35,508 nucleotides of DNA. Origin: Deltaproteobacteria bacterium (GTDB lineage: Bacteria > Myxococcota > Myxococcia > Myxococcales > 40CM-4-68-19). Each line of letters begins with the position of its first letter. The first letter of the stretch is position 1. Both the position numbers and the translations under genes were made by a program. Under the pieces are notes generated by a model. It made no database searches. It was not told where the DNA came from and saw nothing but the letters and a program-made list of their open reading frames with translations. The DNA lies in the NCBI GenBank assembly GCA_005879805.1, contig VBKL01000051.1, positions 1 to 35,508 of the forward strand. Reading direction: 5' to 3'. Positions 23,658-32,523 of the stretch are shown one piece after another.

Positions 23658-26600
23658 CGCTGCCCGACGCAAAGGCTCGCGCCCGCATCCAGGGTGACTT
23701 CGATGCGACGCTGGTCATCGAGGCCGCGGCGGGTACCGGCAAGACAACTGAACTGATCGCGCGCATCGTCGCGCTCCTTCGCAGCGGGCGGACGACGCTC
23801 GACCGCGTGCTCGCGGTCACTTTCACCGACAAAGCGGCGGGAGAGATGAAGCTGCGCCTGCGTACCGAGCTCGAGCGCGCGCGGGAAGGTGCGAGCGGCC
23901 TCGAGCACGATCGGCTCACCGACGCGCTCCGGCTCCTGGAGGTGGCGCAGATCAGCACCATCCACTCTTTCTGCGCCGACATCTTGCGCGAATGGCCCGT
24001 CGAGGCGCGCATCGACCCGCTCTTCGATCTTGCCGCGGGCGAGGCGGCTGCCGCGCTATTCGACCAGGCGTTCGAGTCCTGGTTCCAGCGCGAGCTCGCG
24101 GCGCCGGGCGAAGGCGTCCGGCGCGCGCTGCGGCGTCGCCCGCGTGGGCGGGATCGGGTGAATCCGCGGCAGGCGCTCCGCGATGCCGCCTGGGCGCTCT
24201 CCGAGCACCGCGACTTCGACGCCCCCTGGGCTCGAGAGCCGTTCGATCGGAGCGCGGAGCTTTCGAAGGTGATCGATCGGCTCGCGGACGTGGCGAGCTT
24301 TGCCTCCCGGGCTCGCAACCCGGAGGACTGGATCGCCAAGGGGCTCCTGGAAGTGGCCCGGTTCACCGAGGAGTTGCAGCGACGCGAGTCGATCCGCGGT
24401 CGCGACGAGGACGGGCTCGAGGCGGCGCTCTGCGAGCTCTCCAAACAGAAGTTCTGGGGCTGGAGAGGCGGCGGAAAGTGGTTCGGCGAAGGTCTGGAGA
24501 AGACCGCGGTCCTCGCCCGCCGCGACGAGGCGAAACAGGTCCTCGACGCGTTCGTCGTCCGCGCCGAGGCCGACCTCGCCGCAAGACTCCGCGAGGAGTT
24601 GCGGGCGCCGCTCGCCGCGTACCAGGGTCTCAAAGAGAGCTCGGGCAAGCTCGATTTTCTCGACCTGCTCTTGCGCGCGCGCGACCTGGTGCGCGACGTG
24701 CGCACCGTGCGCGAGGAAATGCAGCGCCGCTTCACGCATCTGCTCGTCGACGAGTTCCAGGATACCGACCCGCTGCAGGCGGAGCTCTTGCTCCTGCTCG
24801 CGGCGGGCGATCCCGATGCGACCGATTGGACCCGCGCGCGGCCTTCCACAGGCAAGCTGTTCCTGGTCGGCGATCCGAAGCAGTCCGTATACCTGCCCGC
24901 CCCGCGCATCTACAGCGACTACGGGAAAGTGGTGCACTGGAAGATCGAGGAGTCATATCCCGTCGCGGTCGGCGCCTTCGTCGACTGGCTCCTGCACAAG
25001 AGCGGCTGGACGGTGACCGAGCGGGACAAGGCGCCGCCGGTGCCCATCGAGGCGCGCCACGTCTGCGTCCTCTTCAAACGCATGTACAGCTTCGGCGAAG
25101 ACCTCGTACGAGGGTACGTCCGCGCGCTCGAGGCGCGGAGCATTCCCCACGTGCTGGTGGGCGGGGGCTCGTACCACGAGCGCGAGGAGACGCTCGCCCT
25201 GCGCAACTCCGCCTCGGCCATCGAGTGGCCCGCGGATGAATTGGCGGTATTCGCCACGCTCCGCGGCCCCTTCTTCGCTCTCGGTGACGACGCGCTCCTC
25301 GCCTTCCGCCACGCCCACGGACGGCTCCATCCCTTGCGGCGCTTCGAGGGCGCCGCGCTCGACGAAGAGACCCGCGCCGTCGCCGATGCGCTTTCCGTCC
25401 TCGGAGAGCTGCACCGGTTCCGCAACCGCCGTCCCATCGCCGACACCCTGGGACGTCTCTTCGATGCCACCCGCGCCCATGCCGGCCTCGCCATGGGCCA
25501 CGCCGGGGAGCAGGCGCTCGCGAACGCGCTCCGCGTCCTCGATCTGGCCCGGCGCTTCGAAAGCTCCGGCGCCACGTCGTTCCGGAGCTTCGTCGACTGG
25601 CTGTACCTCGCCGCCGAGCGGGGCGAGACCGGCGAGGCCCCGGTCATCGAAGAGGGAACCGAGGGCCTGCGCATGATGACCGTGCACGGCGCGAAAGGGC
25701 TCGAGTTTCCCGTCGTCATCCTCGCCGATCCGACCGGTCCCGCCGCGCCGAAGAATCCCTCGCGGTTCCTCGACGCCGAACGGCGCCTGTGCGCGATGCC
25801 TCTCGCCGGATGCGTTCCGGCCGAGCTGGATTCTGAGCGCGCCGCCCTCATCGAGCGCGATCGCGAGGAGACGGTGCGCACGGCCTACGTCGCCGCCACC
25901 CGGGCCCGCGACCTCCTGGTCGTGCCGGTGAATGGCGACGAAGAGCGGGAAAGCTGGCTCGACGCCCTGAATCCCGCCGTGCATCCCGATCCGGCCGAGC
26001 GGCGCGATCCGCGCCCCGCACCCGGCTGCCCGGCGTTCGGCAGGGACACCGTCCTTGATCGACCCGAGGAGGCGTCGAGAACGGCGGCGGCCATCCGGCC
26101 CGGGCTCCACCGCCCGCAGGTGGGGACCCATGGGGTCGTCTGGTGGGATCCGCGGGCGCTCGATCTGGAACGCGATCCGGACGGGGGCCTGAGGCGCGAG
26201 AGCCTGCTCCACGAAAGCGAGACCAAGGAGATCGATCTCGGCGTCGCCCGCGCACACGAGGCGTGGCGCGACGGAAAGGCCACGAGGATCGCGGCCGGAA
26301 CGGTCCCCTCGCTACGGCTCGTCGCCCCGACGAGCCTTGCCGCCACCGACGCTCCGGCCGTTTTCGAAGCGGTCGCCGATCGCGACCCGGGGCGTCCCCG
26401 GGGCAAGCGCTTCGGCATCCTCCTGCACGCGACGCTCGCCGACGTCGATCTCGCGGCCGATGCCTCCTCGGTTGCGCTCCTCGCGGCCAACCTTGGCCGG
26501 GTGCTGGGCGCGACCGGCGAGGAAGTCGCCGCGGCAGCCGCCGCCGTCCTGGCTGCGCTCCGTCATCCCCTCCTCCGGAGCGCCGCGGCCAGCGCCGATT

Positions 26601-26824
26601 GCCGCCGCGAGGTCCCCATCTCGCACCTCCTCGCGGACGGCTCCCTGGTCGAGGGCAGCGCCGACCTCGCTTTTCGTGAGCAGACGGGCTGGGTGGTCGT
26701 CGACTTCAAGTCGGACGCGCACCCCGAGGACGAGCCGCGGTACCGGGCCCAGATCGCGGCCTACGTCGAGGCGATTCGCGCGGCGACGGGGAACCCCGGG
26801 CGCGGGGTGATCCTGGCCGTGTAG
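23654..26824 (+). CDS. addA: AddA-like UvrD/Rep helicase-nuclease lacking helicase motif IV
   Basis: The protein has 1056 residues with a GTG start overlapping the addB stop. Superfamily 1A motifs are visible. Motif I is EAAAGTGKTT (Lys30), motif Ia LAVTFTDKAAGEM, motif II LLVDEFQDTDPLQ (Asp366-Glu367), and motif III LFLVGDPKQSVY (to Tyr413). Motif V is TVHGAKGLEFPVVIL (His678) and motif VI TAYVAATRARDLL. The C-terminal nuclease has SADLAF (Asp1004) and DFKSD (Asp1017, Lys1019). After KQSVY the text jumps to LPAPRIYSDYGKV: the usual RFRxAD and the later SFR/NFRS of motif IV are absent, an apparent in-frame deletion near 24892. Helicase activity may be lost while the nuclease remains. Otherwise the pair is a normal AddAB unit. 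Confidence 0.88.
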   Translation: MTLPDAKARARIQGDFDATLVIEAAAGTGKTTELIARIVALLRSGRTTLDRVLAVTFTDKAAGEMKLRLRTELERAREGASGLEHDRLTDALRLLEVAQISTIHSFCADILREWPVEARIDPLFDLAAGEAAAALFDQAFESWFQRELAAPGEGVRRALRRRPRGRDRVNPRQALRDAAWALSEHRDFDAPWAREPFDRSAELSKVIDRLADVASFASRARNPEDWIAKGLLEVARFTEELQRRESIRGRDEDGLEAALCELSKQKFWGWRGGGKWFGEGLEKTAVLARRDEAKQVLDAFVVRAEADLAARLREELRAPLAAYQGLKESSGKLDFLDLLLRARDLVRDVRTVREEMQRRFTHLLVDEFQDTDPLQAELLLLLAAGDPDATDWTRARPSTGKLFLVGDPKQSVYLPAPRIYSDYGKVVHWKIEESYPVAVGAFVDWLLHKSGWTVTERDKAPPVPIEARHVCVLFKRMYSFGEDLVRGYVRALEARSIPHVLVGGGSYHEREETLALRNSASAIEWPADELAVFATLRGPFFALGDDALLAFRHAHGRLHPLRRFEGAALDEETRAVADALSVLGELHRFRNRRPIADTLGRLFDATRAHAGLAMGHAGEQALANALRVLDLARRFESSGATSFRSFVDWLYLAAERGETGEAPVIEEGTEGLRMMTVHGAKGLEFPVVILADPTGPAAPKNPSRFLDAERRLCAMPLAGCVPAELDSERAALIERDREETVRTAYVAATRARDLLVVPVNGDEERESWLDALNPAVHPDPAERRDPRPAPGCPAFGRDTVLDRPEEASRTAAAIRPGLHRPQVGTHGVVWWDPRALDLERDPDGGLRRESLLHESETKEIDLGVARAHEAWRDGKATRIAAGTVPSLRLVAPTSLAATDAPAVFEAVADRDPGRPRGKRFGILLHATLADVDLAADASSVALLAANLGRVLGATGEEVAAAAAAVLAALRHPLLRSAAASADCRREVPISHLLADGSLVEGSADLAFREQTGWVVVDFKSDAHPEDEPRYRAQIAAYVEAIRAATGNPGRGVILAV

Positions 26825-26835
26825 CGCCGGGCGCC

Positions 26836-29268
26836 CTACTCGGCCTTCATGGCGACCAGCGGATCCACCCGCGCCGCGCGCCGCGCCGGAAGCCAGCAGG
26901 CGAGCACGGCGGCCCCGGCGAGGACGCCGCAGACAGTGGCGAGGGTGAGCGGGTCGAGCACGCCGACGCCGAAGAGCAGGCTGCGCAGGACGCGAGTGAG
27001 CGCGAACGAGGCGACGAGGCCGAGGGCGATACCAGCGCCGGCGAGGAGCAGCCCGTGCTGGAGGACGAGCCCCAGCACCGCCCGCGCCGTCGCGCCCAAG
27101 GCGAGCCGGATACCGAGCTCGCGAGTGCGCTGGCTCACTGAGTAGGAGATGACACCGTAGATCCCCACGGCGGCGAGGAAGAGCGCGAGCGCCGCGAAGG
27201 CTCCGAGCAGCATGGCGTAGAAGCGGGGTTGATCCACCGCGCCCGCGCGGGCCTGGTCCATCGTGGAGAGCCGGTACAGCGGCAGGTCGGCATCGAGCTC
27301 GCGCATCGCCTCGCGAGCGGCGCGCTGCACCGCGGCGGGCTCCGCGCTCGAGCGGATGAGCGCGGTGAGCGTCTCCACCGGCGCCTGCGAGAAGGGCAGA
27401 TAGGCGATGGGTGGCGCATCGAGCGCGGGCCCGAACTGTCGCACGTCGGCGACGACGCCGACGATCTCGCCGCCGGCGGTGAAGCTTTCTCCGGCGTCGT
27501 CCGTGAGTCCCCAGCCGAGGTTGATCGTCTTTCCCAGCGGGTCTTCGCCGGGGAAGGTGCGGCGGACGAATTCCTCGCTCACCACCAATACTTTCCGTTG
27601 CCCCGCCCGGTCGCCATCATCGAACAGCCGCCCGCGCAAGAGGCGGATACCGAGGGCCGGGAAGAACCCGGGCGTCGCCGGACGGACCTGGGCGGTCGGC
27701 TCCGTTCCCGGCTCGAGCGGAGGCCGTCCCGCCACTTCGTAGCTGAACGCGAAACCGCTGGCGGTGAACGGCTCCTTGTAGGTGATGCCGACTTCCTGCG
27801 CCCCCGGCAGTTGCTTCAGGCGCGCGACCATCCGGCCTTCGAAGTCCCGCAGCTGGCGAAGGTACTTGTACTTGGCCTCGGGGAGATTCACCGAGAACGT
27901 GACCACATGGTCGGTGCGGATTCCCGGGTCGGTCTCGACCAGCCGCAGGAAGCTCCTCGTGAGCAGACCCGCACCGGCGAGCAGGACGACCGCCAGCGCC
28001 ATCTCCGCGACGATGAGGATACCGCGGGTCCGGCCGGTGGCATCGTGTCCCGCTGCCGGCGCCGACCGCCGCAAGACCTGGGCGACGTCGGGGCGGGCCG
28101 CGTGCAGCGCGGGCACCAGGCCGAACAGCAGTCCCGTGACCGACGCGATCGCGATCCCGAAGGCCAGCGCGCGCCCGTCGACCGCGACCAGGTCCAGGCG
28201 GGGAATCCCCTTCGGTCCGAAGGCCACCACCGCGTCCACCGCCCAGCTCGCGAGCACGGCGCCGAGCGCTGCGGCAACGAGCGAGAGCATCACGCTCTCG
28301 ATGACGAGCTGGCGCGCAAGCCGCCACGATCCCGCGCCGAGCGCCATGCGCACCGCGATCTCACCTTCGCGGGCGCCGGCCCGGACCAGCATCAGATTGG
28401 CCACGTTGGCGCAGGCGATGAGCAGCACGAAGACGACGGCCCCGAGGAGCGCGAGGAGCGCCGGCCGCACCGGCCCGACCAGCGCCTCGAGGAGCGGCGT
28501 GACCCCGGCGGAGTAGCGCGTGTTGGTCGCCGGGTATTGCTTCGCGAGCCCATCGGCGATCTTCGCCAGCTCGCGCCCGGCCTGCTCGACTGCGACATGC
28601 GGCGCGAGCCGGCCGACGAGGCGAAGCCAGTGTCCGCCGCGGTTGTCCGGCTGCGCCTCCCAGCCCTCGAAGACGAGGGGACTCCAGATGTCGGCCTGTT
28701 CCGGGAAGTTCCAGCCCGCCGGCGCGACGCCCACCACCGTGACCGGCTTGCCGTCGATGTCGATCGACGTGCCAAGGACCTTCGGATCGCCACCGAATCG
28801 CGAGCGCCAGATCGACTGCGAAAGCACGGCCACCCGGGCAGCGCCCGCCTTCTCCTCGTCGTCGCGGAAGGCGCGGCCGAGCTGGGGGCGGACGCCGAGG
28901 AGGTCGAACCAGACCGCGCCGACCCGGGCGAGCTGGACGCGCATCGGCTCGGCACCTGCCGCGGTGAGGTTCGCGGACGCCATTGCAAAGGCCGCCATCG
29001 GAGAGACGGTGTGGCTCTGCGCGCGATAGTCGAGGAAATCGGGTTGCGAGACGCTGCTCGGCGTCTGCCCGTTGAGCGATTGCACCCGGACCAGCCGATC
29101 CGGGTCGCGGAAGGGCAGCGACTTGAGCAGGACGCCGTCCACCAGGCTGAACACGGCCGTGGTCGCGCCGATGGCGAGGGCCAGCGTGAAGACCGCCACG
29201 ATCGTGAACGCGGGCGCGCGGACCAGCTTCCGCAGCGAGTACCGGAGGTCCTGGAGGAAGGAATCCAT
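26836..29268 (-). CDS. ADOP-type permease (MacB/FtsX superfamily)
   Basis: The protein has 810 residues with the duplicated layout of the acidobacterial duplicated orphan permease group. There is an N-terminal helix (FTIVAVFTLALAIGATTAVF, 21-40), a first periplasmic MacB_PCD domain, a three-helix block (LLALLGAVVFVLLIACANVANL and onward), a second helix-plus-periplasmic unit (ILIVAEMALAVVLLAGAGLL), and a final three-helix block with YGVISYSVSQRTRELGIRLA. The last ten residues VDPLVAMKAE are typical. No ATPase gene is adjacent, as usual for this group. The function is unknown; macrolide or peptide efflux and mechanotransmission are only family-level guesses. It converges on addA with an 11-bp gap. 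It is separated from the upstream acyl-CoA synthetase gene by a strong hairpin, so it is probably transcribed on its own. Confidence 0.9.
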   Translation of the reverse strand: MDSFLQDLRYSLRKLVRAPAFTIVAVFTLALAIGATTAVFSLVDGVLLKSLPFRDPDRLVRVQSLNGQTPSSVSQPDFLDYRAQSHTVSPMAAFAMASANLTAAGAEPMRVQLARVGAVWFDLLGVRPQLGRAFRDDEEKAGAARVAVLSQSIWRSRFGGDPKVLGTSIDIDGKPVTVVGVAPAGWNFPEQADIWSPLVFEGWEAQPDNRGGHWLRLVGRLAPHVAVEQAGRELAKIADGLAKQYPATNTRYSAGVTPLLEALVGPVRPALLALLGAVVFVLLIACANVANLMLVRAGAREGEIAVRMALGAGSWRLARQLVIESVMLSLVAAALGAVLASWAVDAVVAFGPKGIPRLDLVAVDGRALAFGIAIASVTGLLFGLVPALHAARPDVAQVLRRSAPAAGHDATGRTRGILIVAEMALAVVLLAGAGLLTRSFLRLVETDPGIRTDHVVTFSVNLPEAKYKYLRQLRDFEGRMVARLKQLPGAQEVGITYKEPFTASGFAFSYEVAGRPPLEPGTEPTAQVRPATPGFFPALGIRLLRGRLFDDGDRAGQRKVLVVSEEFVRRTFPGEDPLGKTINLGWGLTDDAGESFTAGGEIVGVVADVRQFGPALDAPPIAYLPFSQAPVETLTALIRSSAEPAAVQRAAREAMRELDADLPLYRLSTMDQARAGAVDQPRFYAMLLGAFAALALFLAAVGIYGVISYSVSQRTRELGIRLALGATARAVLGLVLQHGLLLAGAGIALGLVASFALTRVLRSLLFGVGVLDPLTLATVCGVLAGAAVLACWLPARRAARVDPLVAMKAE

Positions 29269-29331
29269 CCCTCACCGCGAAGGAAGTTTCGTGCCAGGGC
29301 GGGCCCGGACGCGAGGAGGACGACGCAGCGT

Positions 29332-29363
29332 CCGGATCCGGGATCGGGCGGTCCCGGATCCGG
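29332..29363 (-). terminator. 12-bp stem hairpin directly after the acyl-CoA synthetase gene
   Basis: CCGGATCCGGGA (29332-29343), an 8-nt loop TCGGGCGG and TCCCGGATCCGG (29352-29363) pair perfectly over 12 bp. The outer base touches the stop codon of the synthetase (29364-29366). No T-run follows on the minus strand, but the stem is very stable. It probably ends the synthetase transcript or protects its 3' end, separating it from the ADOP permease. Confidence 0.55.
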
Positions 29364-31031
29364 TCAGCGGGCCTGCGGCGCGACCTGCGCGCGGGCCTGA
29401 TCGCGGAGCAGGCGCTTCAAGATCTTCCCCGACGCCGTCTTGGGAAGCGCGTCGATGAAGCGGACCTGGCGCGGCGCCTTGTAGACCGCCATCTCGTCGC
29501 GGCACCACTGCGCGATCTCCTCCTCGCCCACCTTCCCCTTCGCTTCGGGCCGCAGGACCACGAAGGCGACGGGATCCTCACCGCGATACGGGTCCGGCAC
29601 GCCCACGACGCCCACCTCCGCGACGGCGGGATGGCGGTAGAGGATCGCTTCCACCTCGGCAGGGAAGACGCTGTAGCCGGAGACCTTGAGCATGTCCTTC
29701 TTGCGCTCGACGATGGAGAAGTAGCCCTCCTCGTCGACGACGCCGATGTCGCCGGTGAGGAAGTAGCCGTCGTGGAAGGCCTCGGCGGTCGCCTGCGGCC
29801 GCTTCCAGTAGCCCTTCATCACCTGCGGACCCTTCACCGCGATCTCGCCGCGCTCGCCCGGCCGGACCTCGGTGCCCGGATCGTCGAGCTTGACGATGCG
29901 CACGTCGGTGAGCGGGAGCGGCAACCCGACGGTGCCGTACTTCGGCCGGTCCGGCGGGTTCACGTGGGTGGGAGCGGTGGTCTCGCTGAGCCCGTAACCC
30001 TCGATGAGCTTGTGGCCGGTGATCTTCTCCCAGCGTGTCGCGACCTCGGGCGGGACCGGGGCTCCGCCGGAGAAGCAGCGCCGCAAGGACGAGAGGTCGA
30101 ACTCGCGCGTCCTGGGAAAGTTGACGATGGCAACGTTCACCGTGGCGATGAGGGTGGTGAGCGTGCAGCGATATCGCTCGATGGCGCGGAGCACGGTGAC
30201 GAGATCGAAGCGCCCGATGGTGACCAGGGTCGCGCCCCGGTACGCCATCGCGTTCATCTGGCATTCCATGCCGGTGATGTGGAACCAGGGCAATACGCCG
30301 AGGGCAACCTCGTCGTCCGCGCCTCCCACGTACGCGTACTGGAGCTCGCAGTTCGCAACCAGATTGCGATGCGTGATCTCCGCCGCCTTCGCGGTGCCGG
30401 TGGTACCCGAGGTGTACTGCAAGAGCGCCGTATCCGAGAGGGAGCGCTGGACGGGAGCTTTGAGGGGCGGCGCGGTGCGCACCACCGCCAGGAATGCCTC
30501 CGTCCCGGGGTGATGGATGGCGGGCTCGAGAAATGAGGCCGGAGGCGGCAGCGTCGGCTCGACGGGCAGGAAATCGCGGTAGGCCGTCACCACCACGACT
30601 TCGAGCGGCGTCCCGGCGCGGATCGGCTCGACGATCCCGTAGAGCTGATCGGAAGTGACCAGGACACGCGCGCCCGAGTCCTGGAACTCGTGCTGCAGCT
30701 CGACCGCCTTGTGCATGGGATTCAGGCACACGACGATGGCGCCCGCGCGCAGCGCGCCGTAGTACGCGATGGCGAACTGCGGGCAGTTCTCGAGGAAGAT
30801 GGCGACGCGGTCGCCGGCGCGGATGCCGCGCGACTGCAGCCATCCGGCGAAGCGGGAGACCGAATCGTGCAGCTCGGCGAAGGTGACCTCGCGGCCGTAG
30901 AAGACGATCGCGGCGCGGTCGGGCACCCTGCGCGCCTGCTGCTCGAGCACGGCGGGCAGCGTCTCTTCGGGTAGACGGATCGATCGCTCGTCGACCGAGG
31001 CGGGCCAGTGCTTCTTCCAGATTGGTTCCAT
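29364..31031 (-). CDS. Acyl-CoA synthetase (AMP-forming, fatty-acid CoA ligase type)
   Basis: The protein has 555 residues, the standard length for acyl-activating enzymes. The ATP-binding P-loop is YTSGTTGTAKAAE (206-218), slightly unusual in having Ala where the family has Gly after the Lys. The adenylation motif is YGLSETT (345-351), TGD follows with Asp428, and the C-terminal catalytic Lys536 sits in KTASGKILKR. The enzyme forms an acyl-adenylate and transfers it to CoA. The sequence looks like a medium/long-chain fatty-acid ligase. The start ATG at 31031 has a G-run (AGAGGGG) 8 nt upstream. It is divergent from an MDR oxidoreductase across 87 bp and near an acyl-CoA operon, supporting a role in fatty-acid breakdown. 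Confidence 0.93.
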   Translation of the reverse strand: MEPIWKKHWPASVDERSIRLPEETLPAVLEQQARRVPDRAAIVFYGREVTFAELHDSVSRFAGWLQSRGIRAGDRVAIFLENCPQFAIAYYGALRAGAIVVCLNPMHKAVELQHEFQDSGARVLVTSDQLYGIVEPIRAGTPLEVVVVTAYRDFLPVEPTLPPPASFLEPAIHHPGTEAFLAVVRTAPPLKAPVQRSLSDTALLQYTSGTTGTAKAAEITHRNLVANCELQYAYVGGADDEVALGVLPWFHITGMECQMNAMAYRGATLVTIGRFDLVTVLRAIERYRCTLTTLIATVNVAIVNFPRTREFDLSSLRRCFSGGAPVPPEVATRWEKITGHKLIEGYGLSETTAPTHVNPPDRPKYGTVGLPLPLTDVRIVKLDDPGTEVRPGERGEIAVKGPQVMKGYWKRPQATAEAFHDGYFLTGDIGVVDEEGYFSIVERKKDMLKVSGYSVFPAEVEAILYRHPAVAEVGVVGVPDPYRGEDPVAFVVLRPEAKGKVGEEEIAQWCRDEMAVYKAPRQVRFIDALPKTASGKILKRLLRDQARAQVAPQAR

Positions 31032-31118
31032 GCTGGGTACCCCTCTCGCGGAAGGTGTGCGGGCCGGGGTGCTAGGATTGCACGCCTTCGCACCGCGCGG
31101 AAAGGTGGAGGGTCATTC

Positions 31119-32111
31119 ATGCGCAACAAGCAGGTGCTGCTCGCGAGCCGTCCCAAGGGCCAGGTGCAAGAGAGCGATTTCCGCCTGGTGGAATCGGAGA
31201 CGCAGGCGCCGCGCGAGGGACAGGTGCTGGCGCGCGTCCTCTATCTCTCGCTCGATCCGTATATGCGCGGCCGCATGGATGACGCGCGCTCCTACGCGCA
31301 GCCCCAGCCCGTGGGCGAAGTCATGGTCGGCGGCACCGTCGCGGAGGTGGTCGAGTCGAAGGACCCGGGCTTGCGCAAGGGAGATCTGGTCACCGGGATG
31401 GGCGGCTGGCAGCAGTTCCACGTCGCCGACGCCAAGGCGTTGCGCAAGATCGACGTCTCGCTCGCGCCGCCCTCGGCCTATCTCGGCGTCCTGGGGATGC
31501 CGGGAGTCACCGCCTGGTACGGGCTCATGCAGATCGGCAAGCCGAAGGCCGGCGAGACGGTGGTCGTCTCCGCCGCTGCTGGCGCGGTGGGGAGCGTGGT
31601 TGGACAGCTTGCGAAGATCGCCGGCTGCCGCGCCGTCGGAGTGGCCGGCGGCCCAGCCAAGTGCGAGCACGTCGTGCGCGATCTCGGCTTCGACGCCTGC
31701 ATCGATTACAAATCGTCGTCCTTCAAGGACGACTTCAAGAAGGCGACCCCGGACCGCATCGACGTCGTCTTCGAGAACGTCGGCGGAGAGGTCTTCGACT
31801 CCGCCCTCGCGCGCATGAACGCCTTCGGGCGCGTGGCGCTGTGCGGGCTCGTGGCCGGGTACAGCGGACAGGACATCGCTCTGCACAACGTCCGTTCGCT
31901 GCTGGTGAACCGCCTCCTCGTGCAGGGATTCATCGTCTCCGAGCACCTGGAGATCTGGCCGCAGGCGCTGCGCGAGCTCGCGGGCCACGTGGCGGCGAAA
32001 CGGATCCGCTACCGGGAGACAGTCGCGGAAGGGCTGGAGAACGCTCCCCGCGCTTTCATCGGAATGCTGCGCGGAGAGAACCTGGGCAAGCAGGTGGTCA
32101 AGGTCGCGTAG
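31119..32111 (+). CDS. MDR-family NADP-dependent oxidoreductase (LTB4DH/CurA-like)
   Basis: The ATG at 31119 follows GGTGGAGGG and gives 330 residues; the frame is open upstream but that part overlaps the synthetase start. The zinc-free medium-chain reductase fold is evident. It has YLSLDPYMRGRM (42-53) and the NADPH-binding glycine motif SAAAGAVGSVVGQLAKIAG (151-169). VVFENVGGEVFD, the end MLRGENLGKQVVKV and MPGVTAWYGL are also characteristic of the leukotriene B4 dehydrogenase / prostaglandin reductase branch. Such enzymes reduce alpha,beta-unsaturated ketones and aldehydes with NADPH. The last 14 bp overlap the end of the convergent thioesterase gene. The physiological substrate is unknown. 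Confidence 0.93.
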   Translation: MRNKQVLLASRPKGQVQESDFRLVESETQAPREGQVLARVLYLSLDPYMRGRMDDARSYAQPQPVGEVMVGGTVAEVVESKDPGLRKGDLVTGMGGWQQFHVADAKALRKIDVSLAPPSAYLGVLGMPGVTAWYGLMQIGKPKAGETVVVSAAAGAVGSVVGQLAKIAGCRAVGVAGGPAKCEHVVRDLGFDACIDYKSSSFKDDFKKATPDRIDVVFENVGGEVFDSALARMNAFGRVALCGLVAGYSGQDIALHNVRSLLVNRLLVQGFIVSEHLEIWPQALRELAGHVAAKRIRYRETVAEGLENAPRAFIGMLRGENLGKQVVKVA

Positions 32112-32523
32112 GGTCGTCCTCGGACTTCCGCTTCAACCGGAACGTTCCCAGCGCCTTCGCGACGAGCTCACCCGCGGCGTCGCGGACTTCTCCTTCGCAG
32201 TGCACGATCGAGCGCCCGCCGCGCAGCACCCTTCCCTCCGCGCGCAGCGCTCCGTCCGCCGAGCGGAAGAAGCTGACCGACAGCGCCGCCGTGACGATGC
32301 CCTTCGCCTCGGGATCGACGGTGACTGCCGCGGAGCCCATGCAGACGTCGAGTAGCGTCACGATCACTCCGCCGTGCGCGAACTGCCAGCTGTTCCGTAG
32401 CTCCTCGCGCATCTCCAGCGTCACCACGGCGCGGCCCTTCTCACGGCCTTCCGCACGGGCACCGAGGAGATCGAGGAAAGGAATGCGCCGGCCGAAGAAG
32501 GTCTCGCCGACCGGGGAACTCAT
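32098..32523 (-). CDS. Hotdog-fold thioesterase (PaaI type)
   Basis: The protein has 141 residues starting at the ATG at 32523, which overlaps the SDR stop codon by 4 bp (ATGA). The PaaI/YdiI signature SWQFAHGGVIVTLLDVCMG has the His50-Gly-Gly oxyanion/nucleophile-activating motif and Asp59. The later strand AALSVSFFRSADG and RSIVHCEGEVRDAAGELVAK fit the fold. The enzyme hydrolyses acyl- or aryl-acyl-CoA thioesters. It is the last gene of the minus-strand acyl-CoA operon and converges on the MDR oxidoreductase with a 14-bp overlap. A longer open frame extends upstream through the SDR gene in another phase and is not real. Confidence 0.88.
   Translation of the reverse strand: MSSPVGETFFGRRIPFLDLLGARAEGREKGRAVVTLEMREELRNSWQFAHGGVIVTLLDVCMGSAAVTVDPEAKGIVTAALSVSFFRSADGALRAEGRVLRGGRSIVHCEGEVRDAAGELVAKALGTFRLKRKSEDDPTRP

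Noticed and set aside
27229..29400. 723-residue plus-strand open frame
   Set aside because: It is antisense to the ADOP permease; rich in Arg, Asp, Glu and His as expected of a shadow frame.
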